Origin: CAYGBW01 sp964348185 | GTDB lineage: Bacteria; Desulfobacterota; BSN033; WVXP01 | Length of the DNA: 31,377 nt | Direction: 5' to 3' | Assembly (NCBI GenBank): GCA_964348185.1 | Contig: CAYGBW010000078.1 | Span: 1-31,377 of the forward strand | Shown: positions 7,582-15,753 of the stretch, one piece after another | How positions within the stretch are numbered: the stretch's first letter is position 1 | Layout of the letters: the number at the start of each line of letters is the position of its first letter | Made by a program: the position numbers and the translations under genes | The notes under the pieces: model-generated | Databases searched by the model: none | Told to the model about the DNA's origin: nothing | Seen by the model: only the letters and a program-made list of their open reading frames with translations

Positions 7582-8871
7582 TCAAACCAATCCAAATAGC
7601 TTGGGAAGAAACAGCGTTAAACTCGGGAAAGTGACGACCAGAGCAATCACCACGAGATCCAATAGCAAAAAGGGCCATATGGATTTTAGTATCCCTTTGA
7701 TCGGCGTTCCTGCAACTTCTGCCACAGCAAACAGACAGAGGCCAACGGGAGGCGTGACGAGGCCCAAAGTCAAGGCAAGCACCATGGTTATCGCCCACTG
7801 AAACGGATGAACCCCCAGACCCGTCACCACGGGACTAATAATGGGAGCAAACAGGATTATCGCAGCACTACCCGTCAACCACATGCCCACAAACAACAGG
7901 AACGCGATGAGCAGGGGAATGATGACGTAAGCACTCGACGTGGTGCCATAAATCGCGTTTTCTACCAGAGTCGGTATTCTTTCGAGGGCAAAGACATAGG
8001 ACAAAACACTGATTCCTGCTATGAGCATGAACAGTTTGGAGGAAGTGCGAACCGCTTTGGTCAAAACGGTCCGAATATCGGACACTCGAAGGCTACGATA
8101 AACGAAGAATCCGAGGAAAAGCGCATAGGCGGCTGCGACCGAAGCCGCCTCGGTGGGTGTGAAAAGGCCCAAGAGAATCCCGCCGAGGATGATAAGCGGA
8201 AATAGCAGAGCCAGAGTCGCATCCTTTGCGCTGAGAAAGAAATTTCTCCAGGTAAACCTGACCTTGTGCCTCGGATATTTTCTTTTGACAGCCAGGAAGT
8301 GGACGATCATAGAATCGGTTAGGCCAAATAGAACTCCCGGTATGATCGCAGCAGCGAATAACCCGGCCACGGAGAGCTCCATGGTGGCGGCATAAAAGAC
8401 GATGATAATACTTGGAGGGATGATGGGACCTTGAAGAGAAGAGGCAGCGGTAACCGCGGCGCTGAACTCCCTATCATAGCCTTCCTTTTCCATGGCTGGG
8501 ATAAAGACCGTCCCCAAGGCCGCGACATCTCCGACCGCCACCCCCGTAATGCCGGCAAACAGCAGACTGCTAAAAACATTAACGTGAGCGAGTCCGCCAT
8601 GAAATCGACCCACCAGGAAGTTGCTAAAATCGATCAGCCTCTCGGCCACTCCTGCTTTGTTGACAGCCTCTCCAGCGACGAGGAACAGGGGAATGGCCAT
8701 AAGGACCCAACTGTCCAGGCCGTCGAAGATTCTCACAGGAATCATGCTTAGAAACAAACGAGGCTCCGGAGAGAAGAAGAGAAAGTGCAAAACCCCGGTA
8801 AATCCCATGACAAAGGCGAGGGGAAGGCCCAAGAGTAACGTCAACAAGAAAATAATCACGAGTATGGTCAT
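7582..8871 (-). CDS. dctM: TRAP transporter large permease (DctM family)
   Basis: A 429-residue, roughly twelve-segment inner-membrane protein forming the sodium-coupled translocation pathway of a TRAP importer. Family marks include GLPLAFVMGFTG near the start, SLQGPIIPPSII in the middle and LGLVTPPVGLCLFAVAEVAG near the end. It starts only three bases after the small permease stop and belongs to the same transcript. TRAP systems import organic acids, including C4-dicarboxylates, sialic acid, isethionate and sulfolactate-type sulfonates; the ligand is set by the binding protein. Confidence 0.95.
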   Translation of the reverse strand: MTILVIIFLLTLLLGLPLAFVMGFTGVLHFLFFSPEPRLFLSMIPVRIFDGLDSWVLMAIPLFLVAGEAVNKAGVAERLIDFSNFLVGRFHGGLAHVNVFSSLLFAGITGVAVGDVAALGTVFIPAMEKEGYDREFSAAVTAASSLQGPIIPPSIIIVFYAATMELSVAGLFAAAIIPGVLFGLTDSMIVHFLAVKRKYPRHKVRFTWRNFFLSAKDATLALLFPLIILGGILLGLFTPTEAASVAAAYALFLGFFVYRSLRVSDIRTVLTKAVRTSSKLFMLIAGISVLSYVFALERIPTLVENAIYGTTSSAYVIIPLLIAFLLFVGMWLTGSAAIILFAPIISPVVTGLGVHPFQWAITMVLALTLGLVTPPVGLCLFAVAEVAGTPIKGILKSIWPFLLLDLVVIALVVTFPSLTLFLPKLFGLV

Positions 8872-8874
8872 GGC

Positions 8875-9348
8875 CTATGTTCCTTCCCCCTTGGCAATCT
8901 TCTTCCATAGTCTCACCAAGAGGTTAAGGATCATGAGAAACCCGCTCACTGGGACAATCAGGGAAGGCCAAAACATGCTGATTCTCAGTGAACCATCCTT
9001 CACGTCCAGCTGCGTTATCGCACTTTCCAAACCGAAGACCGTCAGGATAATCAAAAAGAACAAAGTTACCCCCATCAAGACGATGTTAATCGGTCTCGCT
9101 ATCCCCGGAGGAATGATTTGAATCAAGAAATCCACCCGGACATGCTCGTCCCTTAGAATAATGACTGCAGCACTCAGTAGAAGTGCCCAAATCATGAAGT
9201 AGCGGGCTGCAGCCTCTATCCAAAATGGCGAAAAATTGAGGACATAACGCATAAAGACCTGCGTCCAAACTAGGACAACCATGAAGGCAATGAACAAAAG
9301 GGAGGCGATTTCAAGGGCGGTGTTAATTCGATCAAGATTCACTTTCAT
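8875..9348 (-). CDS. dctQ: TRAP transporter small permease (DctQ family)
   Basis: A 157-residue, four-helix inner-membrane subunit that pairs with DctM. Helices lie near residues 13-33, 46-64, 85-107 and 130-148, and the WTQVFMRYVLNFSPFW segment is typical of the family. The coding region ends TAG-GCC-ATG into dctM. It follows dctP after 86 bases containing a strong stem-loop. Confidence 0.93.
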   Translation of the reverse strand: MKVNLDRINTALEIASLLFIAFMVVLVWTQVFMRYVLNFSPFWIEAAARYFMIWALLLSAAVIILRDEHVRVDFLIQIIPPGIARPINIVLMGVTLFFLIILTVFGLESAITQLDVKDGSLRISMFWPSLIVPVSGFLMILNLLVRLWKKIAKGEGT

Positions 9349-9383
9349 GAGTTTCCTCCCACTGGAGACACAACAAATACACA

Positions 9384-9424
9384 GGAGAGCAAGGAAACAA
9401 CAAAGAGCTGTCCCCTTGCTCTCC
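9384..9424 (-). repeat. stem-loop between dctP and dctQ
   Basis: Perfect 11-base arms, GGAGAGCAAGG (9384-9394) and CCTTGCTCTCC (9414-9424), with a 19-base loop. On the transcribed minus strand the downstream sequence is not a U-run, so it is not a simple terminator. It more likely protects the dctP mRNA 3' end or limits read-through into the permease genes. Confidence 0.7.
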
Positions 9425-9434
9425 GTGTCAGAAT

Positions 9435-10478
9435 CTATGACGAACCGAGTTCTTTCTCTGCCTGCTCAATGGCATTGAGGAGTCTATTTATCCACTCCTC
9501 GCCGACCCCCGTAATTCCTGCGACGTATTCCCTTACCCCTTCTTGACTCAATGTTTTGAATTGGTTGAACTCTTCATCGGTGGGATAATAAATCGTGAAC
9601 TTCTTCTTCCGGAGGCTTTCCAACAACATGTTTTCTTTTGCCCGACAGATTGACCGATTGACATTGATAGCCACCTCTGCTGCCTGGAGAAGGATCCGCT
9701 GTTGATCAGGAGAAAGCCCACTAAACCACTTGTCATTGACAAAGAAAGCCAGAGAGGCATACATGTGCCGGTCCATGACCATATAACTGGTAACCTCATG
9801 CAGGTTAAAGTCAAACAGGGTGACCACGTTTTCTTCAAAACCGTCCACAACCCCTGTTTGAAGGGAAGTATACATTTCTGGCCAGTCGATGGCCACAGGG
9901 CTTGCTCCCAAGGACCGGACGAGTTTCATCATGGCTGGAACTTCCTCAGTTCTGAGTTTTAGACCTTTCATATCGGCAGGAGACCGTATCGGAGTGCCTC
10001 GGGTGACGAAGTGCGTGAATCCGCCATTCTCCCCAAATCGAAGCAGTCTCAAGCCCGTTTCTTTTCTCAAGGCATCCGCCCACTCTTGCCCAAACGGGCC
10101 ATCCAGCACCTTCCAGGCAACTTGCTCATTTCGGAACAGGTAGGGTAGATACAAAAGGTTCACTTTAGAAAAGTGAGGCTCCAGTTTACCCGTAGAAGGG
10201 CACATTCCCTGGACAACCCCCTTTCTTACCGAGCCAATCAGCGTCTTTGCGCCTCCCAGCTGGTTACTGGGGTATAGCTCCACCTCGATTTCGCCATGTG
10301 TTTGGGCCTCGACGATTTCCTTGAAAACCCGATGAGGGGTATAGTTGTAAGCCCAATCCTTTGGTGGGCTTGCAAGACCTACCTTCATGACTTTCACTTC
10401 TGCAAAGCCAACATTGGCTAAGAGCATTGCGAGACAGACTCCAACCAAAAGTACGAGTATTGTTTTCTTTCTTTCCAT
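9435..10478 (-). CDS. dctP: TRAP transporter periplasmic substrate-binding protein (DctP family)
   Basis: A 347-residue periplasmic binding protein. It has a clear Sec signal (positive M-E-R-K-K, hydrophobic 6-20, probable cleavage after A26). The mature part shows DctP-family marks: GGAKTLIGSVRKGVVQG, LKLRTEEVPAMMKLVRSLGA and MYTSLQTGVVDGFEEN. The conserved arginine in L-R-T-E likely binds the ligand carboxylate. It is the first gene of the minus-strand TRAP-decarboxylase-GntR operon, with a promoter candidate about 230 bases upstream. Homology alone does not fix the ligand. Confidence 0.94.
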   Translation of the reverse strand: MERKKTILVLLVGVCLAMLLANVGFAEVKVMKVGLASPPKDWAYNYTPHRVFKEIVEAQTHGEIEVELYPSNQLGGAKTLIGSVRKGVVQGMCPSTGKLEPHFSKVNLLYLPYLFRNEQVAWKVLDGPFGQEWADALRKETGLRLLRFGENGGFTHFVTRGTPIRSPADMKGLKLRTEEVPAMMKLVRSLGASPVAIDWPEMYTSLQTGVVDGFEENVVTLFDFNLHEVTSYMVMDRHMYASLAFFVNDKWFSGLSPDQQRILLQAAEVAINVNRSICRAKENMLLESLRKKKFTIYYPTDEEFNQFKTLSQEGVREYVAGITGVGEEWINRLLNAIEQAEKELGSS

Positions 10479-10703
10479 GGTTGCTCCTCCTGCTTTATTT
10501 ATCTGATTTACCCTTGACCATACGGATCGCTCTGGCTACTGCCGGCCCATCACCCCCTTTCACAATGGGTTTTTCCCTGTCTCAGCAGGAATTCTCGGGG
10601 GTCGCCCTCACGTTCTTGGGCACGACCAAACGTGGGTCAGAAAGAATCGGCTCAGTTTTGTTCAGGAGGGAAGAGAAAACGCCCATTGGGACCCCGGTCT
10701 TCC

Positions 10704-10733
10704 CTTGTAGCATGATTCATCTCTTCTTGTCAA
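10704..10733 (-). promoter_or_regulatory. candidate sigma-70-type promoter for the dctP operon
   Basis: On the minus strand TTGACA (10733-10728) is followed after 18 bases by TACAAG. The -35 box overlaps that of the opposite plus-strand promoter, because TTGTCAA reads as a promoter element both ways. The leader to dctP would be about 215-220 bases. Confidence 0.42.
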
Positions 10734-10755
10734 CAAAAATATATTCTTTTATAAT
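10727..10755 (+). promoter_or_regulatory. candidate sigma-70-type promoter, near consensus
   Basis: TTGTCA (10727-10732), a 17-base spacer, then a perfect TATAAT (10750-10755) in very AT-rich DNA. It points toward the arylsulfotransferase-like gene and the AOR. It shares its -35 region with the minus-strand promoter. Confidence 0.5.
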
Positions 10756-10942
10756 TATATTTTAGTATCTTGGTTTTTCTCCTTAGAATCCATTAGCTGT
10801 GGGCTTACCCATAGTGCCTCTCATCGTTACCTATGGTTTGTTTCGGCTAGCTGTTGGCGCATCATTGGGTTTTCTTTCGCGCCTCCATCTTCAAGACAGC
10901 TAAGAACCGGATTTTAAACTATATAAGACTGTCTTTTGTTTC

Positions 10943-10971
10943 TTGACACCTTGACGGTTTTATGGTCTAAT
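10943..10971 (+). promoter_or_regulatory. candidate sigma-70-type promoter directly before the arylsulfotransferase-like gene
   Basis: Perfect TTGACA (10943-10948), a 17-base spacer, then TCTAAT (10966-10971), five of six matches. Transcription would begin near 10978. This argues that the TTG at 10936 is not the start codon and that the ATG at 11026 is. Confidence 0.48.
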
Positions 10972-11025
10972 GGCGCCGTCTTTTTCCAACGACTCGGCGC
11001 ACGGGAGAGAATCGGCTCAGGGGAA

Positions 11026-11673
11026 ATGGGTGAGGTCGTCAATTCATGGCACACGTGGGAGCATTGTGATGTGGCGACCGATTTCATGTGTCCCATGGAG
11101 TTCCCCTTTGAGTGGACCCATGGTAACTCCGTGGAATACACGCCTGATGGCAAGGTTCTTCTCAGTTTCCGCGAGATCAGTGTCGTGATGCTCATCGACT
11201 GGCCTCAGGGAAATGTTCTGTGGAAATGGGGTCGGGACGTCGTCAGCCACCAGCATGACGCGACCTTGACCCCCGAAGGGAACGTCCTCATATTTGACAA
11301 CGGAACCCACCATCCGGTCACGCCACACTCTCGGATTGTCGAAGTCGATATGAGGACAAACAAAATCGTGTGGCAGTATAACCCCAAGGTGGTCTTTAGC
11401 TTCTTCAGCGGGCACATCGGCGGGTGCGAACGGTTGCCAAATGGCAACACCCTGATATGCGAGGGGCAGAGTGGACGGATATTTGAGGTCACGCCGGATT
11501 GTGAGGTGTGCTGGGAGTGGATTAGCCCCTTTGTGCTTCCCTTCAAAGGGGTCATGGCTTCGATGGTCTTTCGGGCCCACCGTTATGCTGTGGACGGTCC
11601 CGAACTCCAGGGACGCTATCTCGACGGGGCGGGGTATGAAGAGCTGAATCACGAACTCGGTCTGGACAAATAA
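11026..11673 (+). CDS. arylsulfotransferase-like beta-propeller protein, N-terminally shortened
   Basis: About 215 residues resembling the C-terminal half of bacterial arylsulfotransferase (ASST)-type proteins. Recurrent blade motifs are visible: WTHGNSVEYTPDGKVLLSFR, SHQHDATLTPEGNVLIFDNG and ERLPNGNTLICEGQSGRIFE. Family members I recall are roughly 370-450 residues with a signal peptide and further blades before this point; none is encoded upstream in any frame I read. ATG 11026 is chosen because of the strong promoter at 10943-10971; the TTG at 10936 would add 30 unrelated residues. No export signal is visible, so the product may be non-functional or have a new role. It precedes the AOR on the same strand by 126 bases. 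Confidence 0.65.
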   Translation: MGEVVNSWHTWEHCDVATDFMCPMEFPFEWTHGNSVEYTPDGKVLLSFREISVVMLIDWPQGNVLWKWGRDVVSHQHDATLTPEGNVLIFDNGTHHPVTPHSRIVEVDMRTNKIVWQYNPKVVFSFFSGHIGGCERLPNGNTLICEGQSGRIFEVTPDCEVCWEWISPFVLPFKGVMASMVFRAHRYAVDGPELQGRYLDGAGYEELNHELGLDK

Positions 11674-11799
11674 GCCCGGTCAGGCGAAAACGGTTGGCGT
11701 CGGCCCCGGGGGTTGCTGATGCAGGCCCCGAAAGGGTAAAATTCAATTTGTCTTCCATACTCGGAAAGCCAACCTGTGCAGAAATAGGAAAGGGTTGTC

Positions 11800-13638
11800 A
11801 TGACGAATGGGTATATGGGAAAGGTCCTCAGAGTTGACCTTACGACTCAGCAAGTCCGAGAGGAACCTTTAAATCCGGACTGGGCCCAGAAGTACATCGG
11901 TGGAACGGGGTTGGCAACGCGTTATCTATACGAAGAGATAGGGCCTTCGACGAAACCTACCGACCCAGATAATCCCGTCGTTATGATGACGGGCCCCCTC
12001 GGCGGGACTCCGTCGATCACATCGGGACGGCATCAGATCGTCTCCCTCTCCCCCCTGACGGGAATTTACGGGGAGTCCGACGCCGGCGGCACCTGGGGAG
12101 ACCAGTTAAAGAAGGTCGGCTTCGACGGGATCATCTTCGCTGGAAAGTCTCCTGACCCAGTCTACCTTTGGGTCCATGACGGTCAAGCTGAAATTCGCCC
12201 TGCAGAGCGAGTGTGGGGGCTGGACGTCTTTGAAGCAGACGCGTTTCTCAAAGGGGAAACGGATTCCAAAGCGACAACGGCTTGCATCGGCACCTCCGCC
12301 GAGCGTGGTGCCCTCATCGCCAGCATCATGCACGACGGTCACCATGCCCGGGCTGCCGGCCGGTGTGGATTGGGTGCGGTCATGGCTCAGAAGAAACTGA
12401 AAGCCGTGGTCGTACGGGGGACGGGCAGGGTATCCATGGCCGACAGCCAGGCGCTGATGAAACTCGTCCGGGCTCATGCCCGCATCTGCGCTGACCGACT
12501 CAGGGACATGCGCAAATATGGAACCGCCCGGAGGATCCAGGCCAGCGAGCAGATCGGTAGCATGCCGATTCAAAACTTCAAATACCCCGGCAGGTGGCAA
12601 GAGAGCGCCGAAAAGATCTCCGGGCCCGCCTTTGCTGAAAAAGTAATCATCAAGCCCTATTTCTGCGGAGGATGCGTTATCGGCTGCGGCAATACGGTCC
12701 AGGTCAAGGAGGGACCGTACAAGACCGTGGTCGGGGCCGGCCCAGAGTATGAAACCATCAATATGCTTGGGGCCAACTGTCTGGTTGACCATCTGGAGGC
12801 ACTTTGCCTGGCAAACGAGTTGTGCAATCGCTACGGAATCGACACCATTGAAACCGGCAGCTTGGTGGCTTTTGCCATGGAAGCCTATGAGAAAGGCCTG
12901 ATTACGTCGTCTGACACCGGCGGCATACCTCTCGACTGGGGGAGTGTCGAGGCCATGTTGGAGACAGTCAGGATGATCGGTGAGGGCACCCATATCGGAG
13001 GGGTTCTCAACCAGGGGCTGACCCGTGCTGCCCGTCTCATCGGCGGCGGGGCAGAGGAACTCACCATGCAGGTCAAAGGTCTGGCCGTTCCAGCCCACGA
13101 TCCCCGGGCTTTCAACGGTCTCGCCTGCTCCTACGCCACCTCCAATCGTGGCGCCCACCACACCTCGGGACAAACGCATCTCTACGAGCAGAGGCTCACG
13201 CTCCCTGAGATCAACCACGAGCCCCCGGGACGTTTCGTGGTCGAAGGCAAAGGCGCCCTCGCAGCTTTGACGCAGAACATCATGAACGTCCTTGATTCGC
13301 TGAAGAGCTGCAAGTTCGCCCAGAACGGCGGCTGGACCATCGGCCCCCTGGCCGAGGCCTTTCGTCACGTCACCGGGCGAACCGAAACGGTTGAAGACCT
13401 GATCACCCATGGCGAACGCTCCTTCAATTTGAAGCGGATGATCAATGTGGATCGGGGAATCAGGCGAAAGGACGATACCCTTCCCAAGCGATTGTTAACG
13501 GTGGCAAAGACGGCCGAGGGTTATACGCCGAATCTGCCCCCTCTTGAACAGATGCTCGATGAACACTATGAGGTTCGAGGGTGGTCCCAGGACGGGGTTC
13601 CTTTGCCCCAAACCGTGGAACGCCTTGAGATCCCCTAA
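11800..13638 (+). CDS. tungsten-type aldehyde:ferredoxin oxidoreductase (AOR family), copy 1
   Basis: A 612-residue cytoplasmic AOR that oxidises an aldehyde to a carboxylic acid and reduces ferredoxin, using a bis-tungstopterin and a [4Fe-4S] cluster. The start GYMGKVLRVDLTT is the family hallmark, and AGGAAAGG precedes the ATG. Cluster ligands are C289, C292 and C296 (CGGCVIGC) plus C504 (LKSC). Cofactor-side motifs are also visible: GRCGLGAVMAQKKLKAV and GPEYETINMLG. A MoaD/ThiS-like gene follows after 15 bases. The aldehyde is unknown; products of the divergent decarboxylase operon are candidates. Confidence 0.95.
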   Translation: MTNGYMGKVLRVDLTTQQVREEPLNPDWAQKYIGGTGLATRYLYEEIGPSTKPTDPDNPVVMMTGPLGGTPSITSGRHQIVSLSPLTGIYGESDAGGTWGDQLKKVGFDGIIFAGKSPDPVYLWVHDGQAEIRPAERVWGLDVFEADAFLKGETDSKATTACIGTSAERGALIASIMHDGHHARAAGRCGLGAVMAQKKLKAVVVRGTGRVSMADSQALMKLVRAHARICADRLRDMRKYGTARRIQASEQIGSMPIQNFKYPGRWQESAEKISGPAFAEKVIIKPYFCGGCVIGCGNTVQVKEGPYKTVVGAGPEYETINMLGANCLVDHLEALCLANELCNRYGIDTIETGSLVAFAMEAYEKGLITSSDTGGIPLDWGSVEAMLETVRMIGEGTHIGGVLNQGLTRAARLIGGGAEELTMQVKGLAVPAHDPRAFNGLACSYATSNRGAHHTSGQTHLYEQRLTLPEINHEPPGRFVVEGKGALAALTQNIMNVLDSLKSCKFAQNGGWTIGPLAEAFRHVTGRTETVEDLITHGERSFNLKRMINVDRGIRRKDDTLPKRLLTVAKTAEGYTPNLPPLEQMLDEHYEVRGWSQDGVPLPQTVERLEIP

Positions 13639-13653
13639 CCCGTTCAAAGGAGA

Positions 13654-13911
13654 ATGTGGATACGTTTACACGCTCCCTTTGGGGACGGAAAAACCTGGGA
13701 AGAAATTGAGTTCCAAAGCCCGGTCGGTGTGGATGCGCTAATAACCCGTCTTGTGGCAGCCCACCCCCAGCTACGCCCATACCTGCGCTCCACCCCTGAA
13801 GAGACCTTTCACCATTTTATTCTGATCCGCGGGGACTACGTCCTCCGGAGTGGTGACAAAATCGATCCGGAGGACCGCATTGTTGTCATGATGCCTTTGG
13901 CAGGTGGATAG
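13654..13911 (+). CDS. MoaD/ThiS-family ubiquitin-like sulfur carrier
   Basis: An 85-residue beta-grasp protein ending in Gly-Gly (MPLAGG), the tail that is adenylated and thiocarboxylated when MoaD supplies sulfur to molybdopterin synthase. It follows the AOR stop by only 15 bases in the same frame. AAAGGAG ends one base before the ATG, an unusually tight spacing, so translation may depend on ribosomes finishing the AOR. The context suggests a carrier dedicated to tungstopterin assembly for this enzyme. No MoaE, MoeB or ThiF partner is present in the window. Confidence 0.85.
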   Translation: MWIRLHAPFGDGKTWEEIEFQSPVGVDALITRLVAAHPQLRPYLRSTPEETFHHFILIRGDYVLRSGDKIDPEDRIVVMMPLAGG

Positions 13912-13926
13912 ATCTGGAAAGGCGTG

Positions 13927-14619
13927 TCAATGGGTGACGCCATGGGTGCGCAAACCCTTTGGCTTGAATCCGATTCGGTCAAAGGGATTCACCACGCTGG
14001 TGGTGATGTTACGCAGATGGGAATGGATCCGCTTGAGCCACCGGAAGTACATGGCGAGGGATACGGCATCACCGCACCGGATGGTCTTGTCCTCTTCTTT
14101 GACCAGCGCAAAAAGGCAATGGTCGCAAAGTCGGCCCACCCATTCGTAGGTGTTCAATAGTTCTTGTGCAGCCTCGGCATCTGCTCTTTCAAAACAGTCT
14201 CGGGTTCGAATAAAGCCGTCCTCCACAGCAGCTTCCACCCGCTGGAGATCTGACTCAAATTTCCCCCCCTCCAATCTCTGCGGATGATTCATCGCCAGTT
14301 CGATCATATTCTTTGTGTAGTCGCCGATCCGCTCGATATCGATGATAATGCTCACCAAGACGAGACCAGATGGGAGTTTTTCCGCGCCGCTTACTGCCAG
14401 ATGATTAAACACATCCCGACGGACTTCGCGCTCATAGCGATTCACTTCAATGTCTTTGTCGTAGATGTCGATCTTCACCACACTGTTTTCAGTATGTCGA
14501 AGGGAGGTTTTCGCACTCAGGAACATATGGCGTGTCGTATCCAGCATGGTGAAGGAACGCCGGTAAGCACGGTCCATCAATGTGTCCTTTTGAAAAACAG
14601 AGAACAGTCTTCTAAACAT
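13927..14619 (-). CDS. PhoU-domain protein
   Basis: A 230-residue, all-helical PhoU-like protein. Metal-binding PhoU signatures appear as DIERIGDYTKN and the degenerate RWLKRIHSHLRNI. In this position it would modulate the sodium/phosphate symporter encoded just upstream. The genes are 12 bases apart with GAGGAG before the ATG, so they form a two-gene operon. In many bacteria this domain is fused to the C-terminus of the transporter; here it is separate. Its stop lies 15 bases from the stop of the MoaD-like gene. Confidence 0.85.
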   Translation of the reverse strand: MFRRLFSVFQKDTLMDRAYRRSFTMLDTTRHMFLSAKTSLRHTENSVVKIDIYDKDIEVNRYEREVRRDVFNHLAVSGAEKLPSGLVLVSIIIDIERIGDYTKNMIELAMNHPQRLEGGKFESDLQRVEAAVEDGFIRTRDCFERADAEAAQELLNTYEWVGRLCDHCLFALVKEEDKTIRCGDAVSLAMYFRWLKRIHSHLRNITTSVVNPFDRIGFKPKGLRTHGVTH

Positions 14620-14631
14620 GTCTCAATCTCC

Positions 14632-15753
14632 TCATTTCGAGAGATAGATACCGAGAGCTGGAATGACAAAAAATATGACAATGATGTAAGCAAACGGGAT
14701 AATTCTGTTCCGGGTGGAGCGTCGCGAGAATTCTTGGGCCAGACCAATGGGCAGGAATCTCAATGGCCACCAGATCAAAATCCCACAGATGTTGAACAGG
14801 AGATGGGAAAAGGCCACAATGATTGCCGCCAGATTTCCGGTGACCAGGGCAGCGAGAATGGCGGTGACCGTCGTTCCGACGTTAGAACCGAGGGTATACG
14901 GGAAAATCTGTTCCAGGGTAAGCAATCCGGCACCGGCCATGGGTACGACCAAGGATGTGGTTATGGAGCTACTCTGAACAACGACCGTTAATAGGGTACC
15001 GACGAGAAAAGCCCGCAGAGCCGTACGAAACAGATATCGATCAAACCACACCTCTGCCTTCGCCACAACCAGAACTTTCAGGGCATCAACCATTCTCTTC
15101 AACGAAAAAAGAAGGAGAACCAACGATAGAATCACGAGAAGCCAGGGAGAGAATCCAAGGTGTCCCTTCAGGAGGGCCACCGGCGGGCGGGTCAATGCCT
15201 TAACGGGGCTCAAGAAAGTGAGCCCACCGATGTTTTGAAACGCATGACCCAGAAAACCCGCTGCGATTCCCAAGAAGTTCGTCGCCATTTGAAGGGGAAA
15301 CAAGACCAGGACGGCAAGCCAATTGAAAAAATCGTGAACAATAGCCGCGGAAAATGCCCGATTGAATTCATAACTTCGATTGATTTCCGGAAGGGATGCG
15401 AGGGTGTTCGTTATTGAGGTCCCAATGTTCGCCCCCATGATGACGGGAATGGCAGATCCGACCTCCAGCACACCCCCTCCCACCATCCCGACCACAATGG
15501 ACGTGGTCGAGGAAGATGATTGGATGATCGAGGTCGCCAAAACGCCGATGAAGAAACCGACAAACGGATTGGCGGTTGTTTGAATTAGACTTTCGGCGAA
15601 GTCCCGGCCGAACATCTTCAGGGATGTCCCCATCAAGTCGAGGCTGAAAATGAAGCAGTAGAGGAAAACAGCCAACTCAATCAAACTGATGAAAGTAAGA
15701 TGGTGACGATACCAGGCTGTGAGTGGTCTCATGTCGATGACGGTGATCTTCAT
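14632..15753 (-). CDS. Na+/phosphate cotransporter (NptA/type II Na-Pi family)
   Basis: A 373-residue inner-membrane symporter with two inverted Na/Pi repeats. The first carries QSSSSTTS (78-85) and GANIGTSITN; the second carries QSSSITTSLVVPMAGAG and GSNVGTTVTAI. Eight or more transmembrane segments are evident. Family members of about 550 residues include a C-terminal PhoU-like domain; this one ends before it, and the next gene supplies it. It likely takes up phosphate with sodium; other anions cannot be excluded. Confidence 0.92.
   Translation of the reverse strand: MKITVIDMRPLTAWYRHHLTFISLIELAVFLYCFIFSLDLMGTSLKMFGRDFAESLIQTTANPFVGFFIGVLATSIIQSSSSTTSIVVGMVGGGVLEVGSAIPVIMGANIGTSITNTLASLPEINRSYEFNRAFSAAIVHDFFNWLAVLVLFPLQMATNFLGIAAGFLGHAFQNIGGLTFLSPVKALTRPPVALLKGHLGFSPWLLVILSLVLLLFSLKRMVDALKVLVVAKAEVWFDRYLFRTALRAFLVGTLLTVVVQSSSITTSLVVPMAGAGLLTLEQIFPYTLGSNVGTTVTAILAALVTGNLAAIIVAFSHLLFNICGILIWWPLRFLPIGLAQEFSRRSTRNRIIPFAYIIVIFFVIPALGIYLSK

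Larger units (their letters stand above)
10479..11025. other. 547-bp divergent regulatory region
   Basis: This lies between dctP (minus) and the arylsulfotransferase-like gene (plus). No gene is supported. It holds one minus and two plus promoter candidates, a 7-base inverted repeat (10668-10674/10698-10704) at the predicted minus transcription start, and a very AT-rich core at 10735-10765. Confidence 0.5.

Noticed and set aside
10643..11020. A 13-base direct repeat AGAATCGGCTCAG at 10643-10655 and 11008-11020
   Set aside because: Tempting as the scar of the arylsulfotransferase truncation, but one short pair with no element between is not enough.
11044..11652. A 202-codon minus frame antisense to the arylsulfotransferase-like gene
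   Set aside because: No protein-like character; it mirrors the sense blades.
11674..11799. GC-rich foldable leader before the first AOR, considered as a Moco/Tuco riboswitch
   Set aside because: It is too short and I could not match the conserved motif core; a covariance-model search would settle it.
12106..13410. A 434-codon open frame antisense to the first AOR
   Set aside because: It mirrors the codon pattern of the AOR gene, has no family character, and the sense protein is certain.
14201..14216. GGGTTCGAAT, resembling a tRNA T-loop
   Set aside because: No cloverleaf can be folded around it and it lies within the PhoU coding region.
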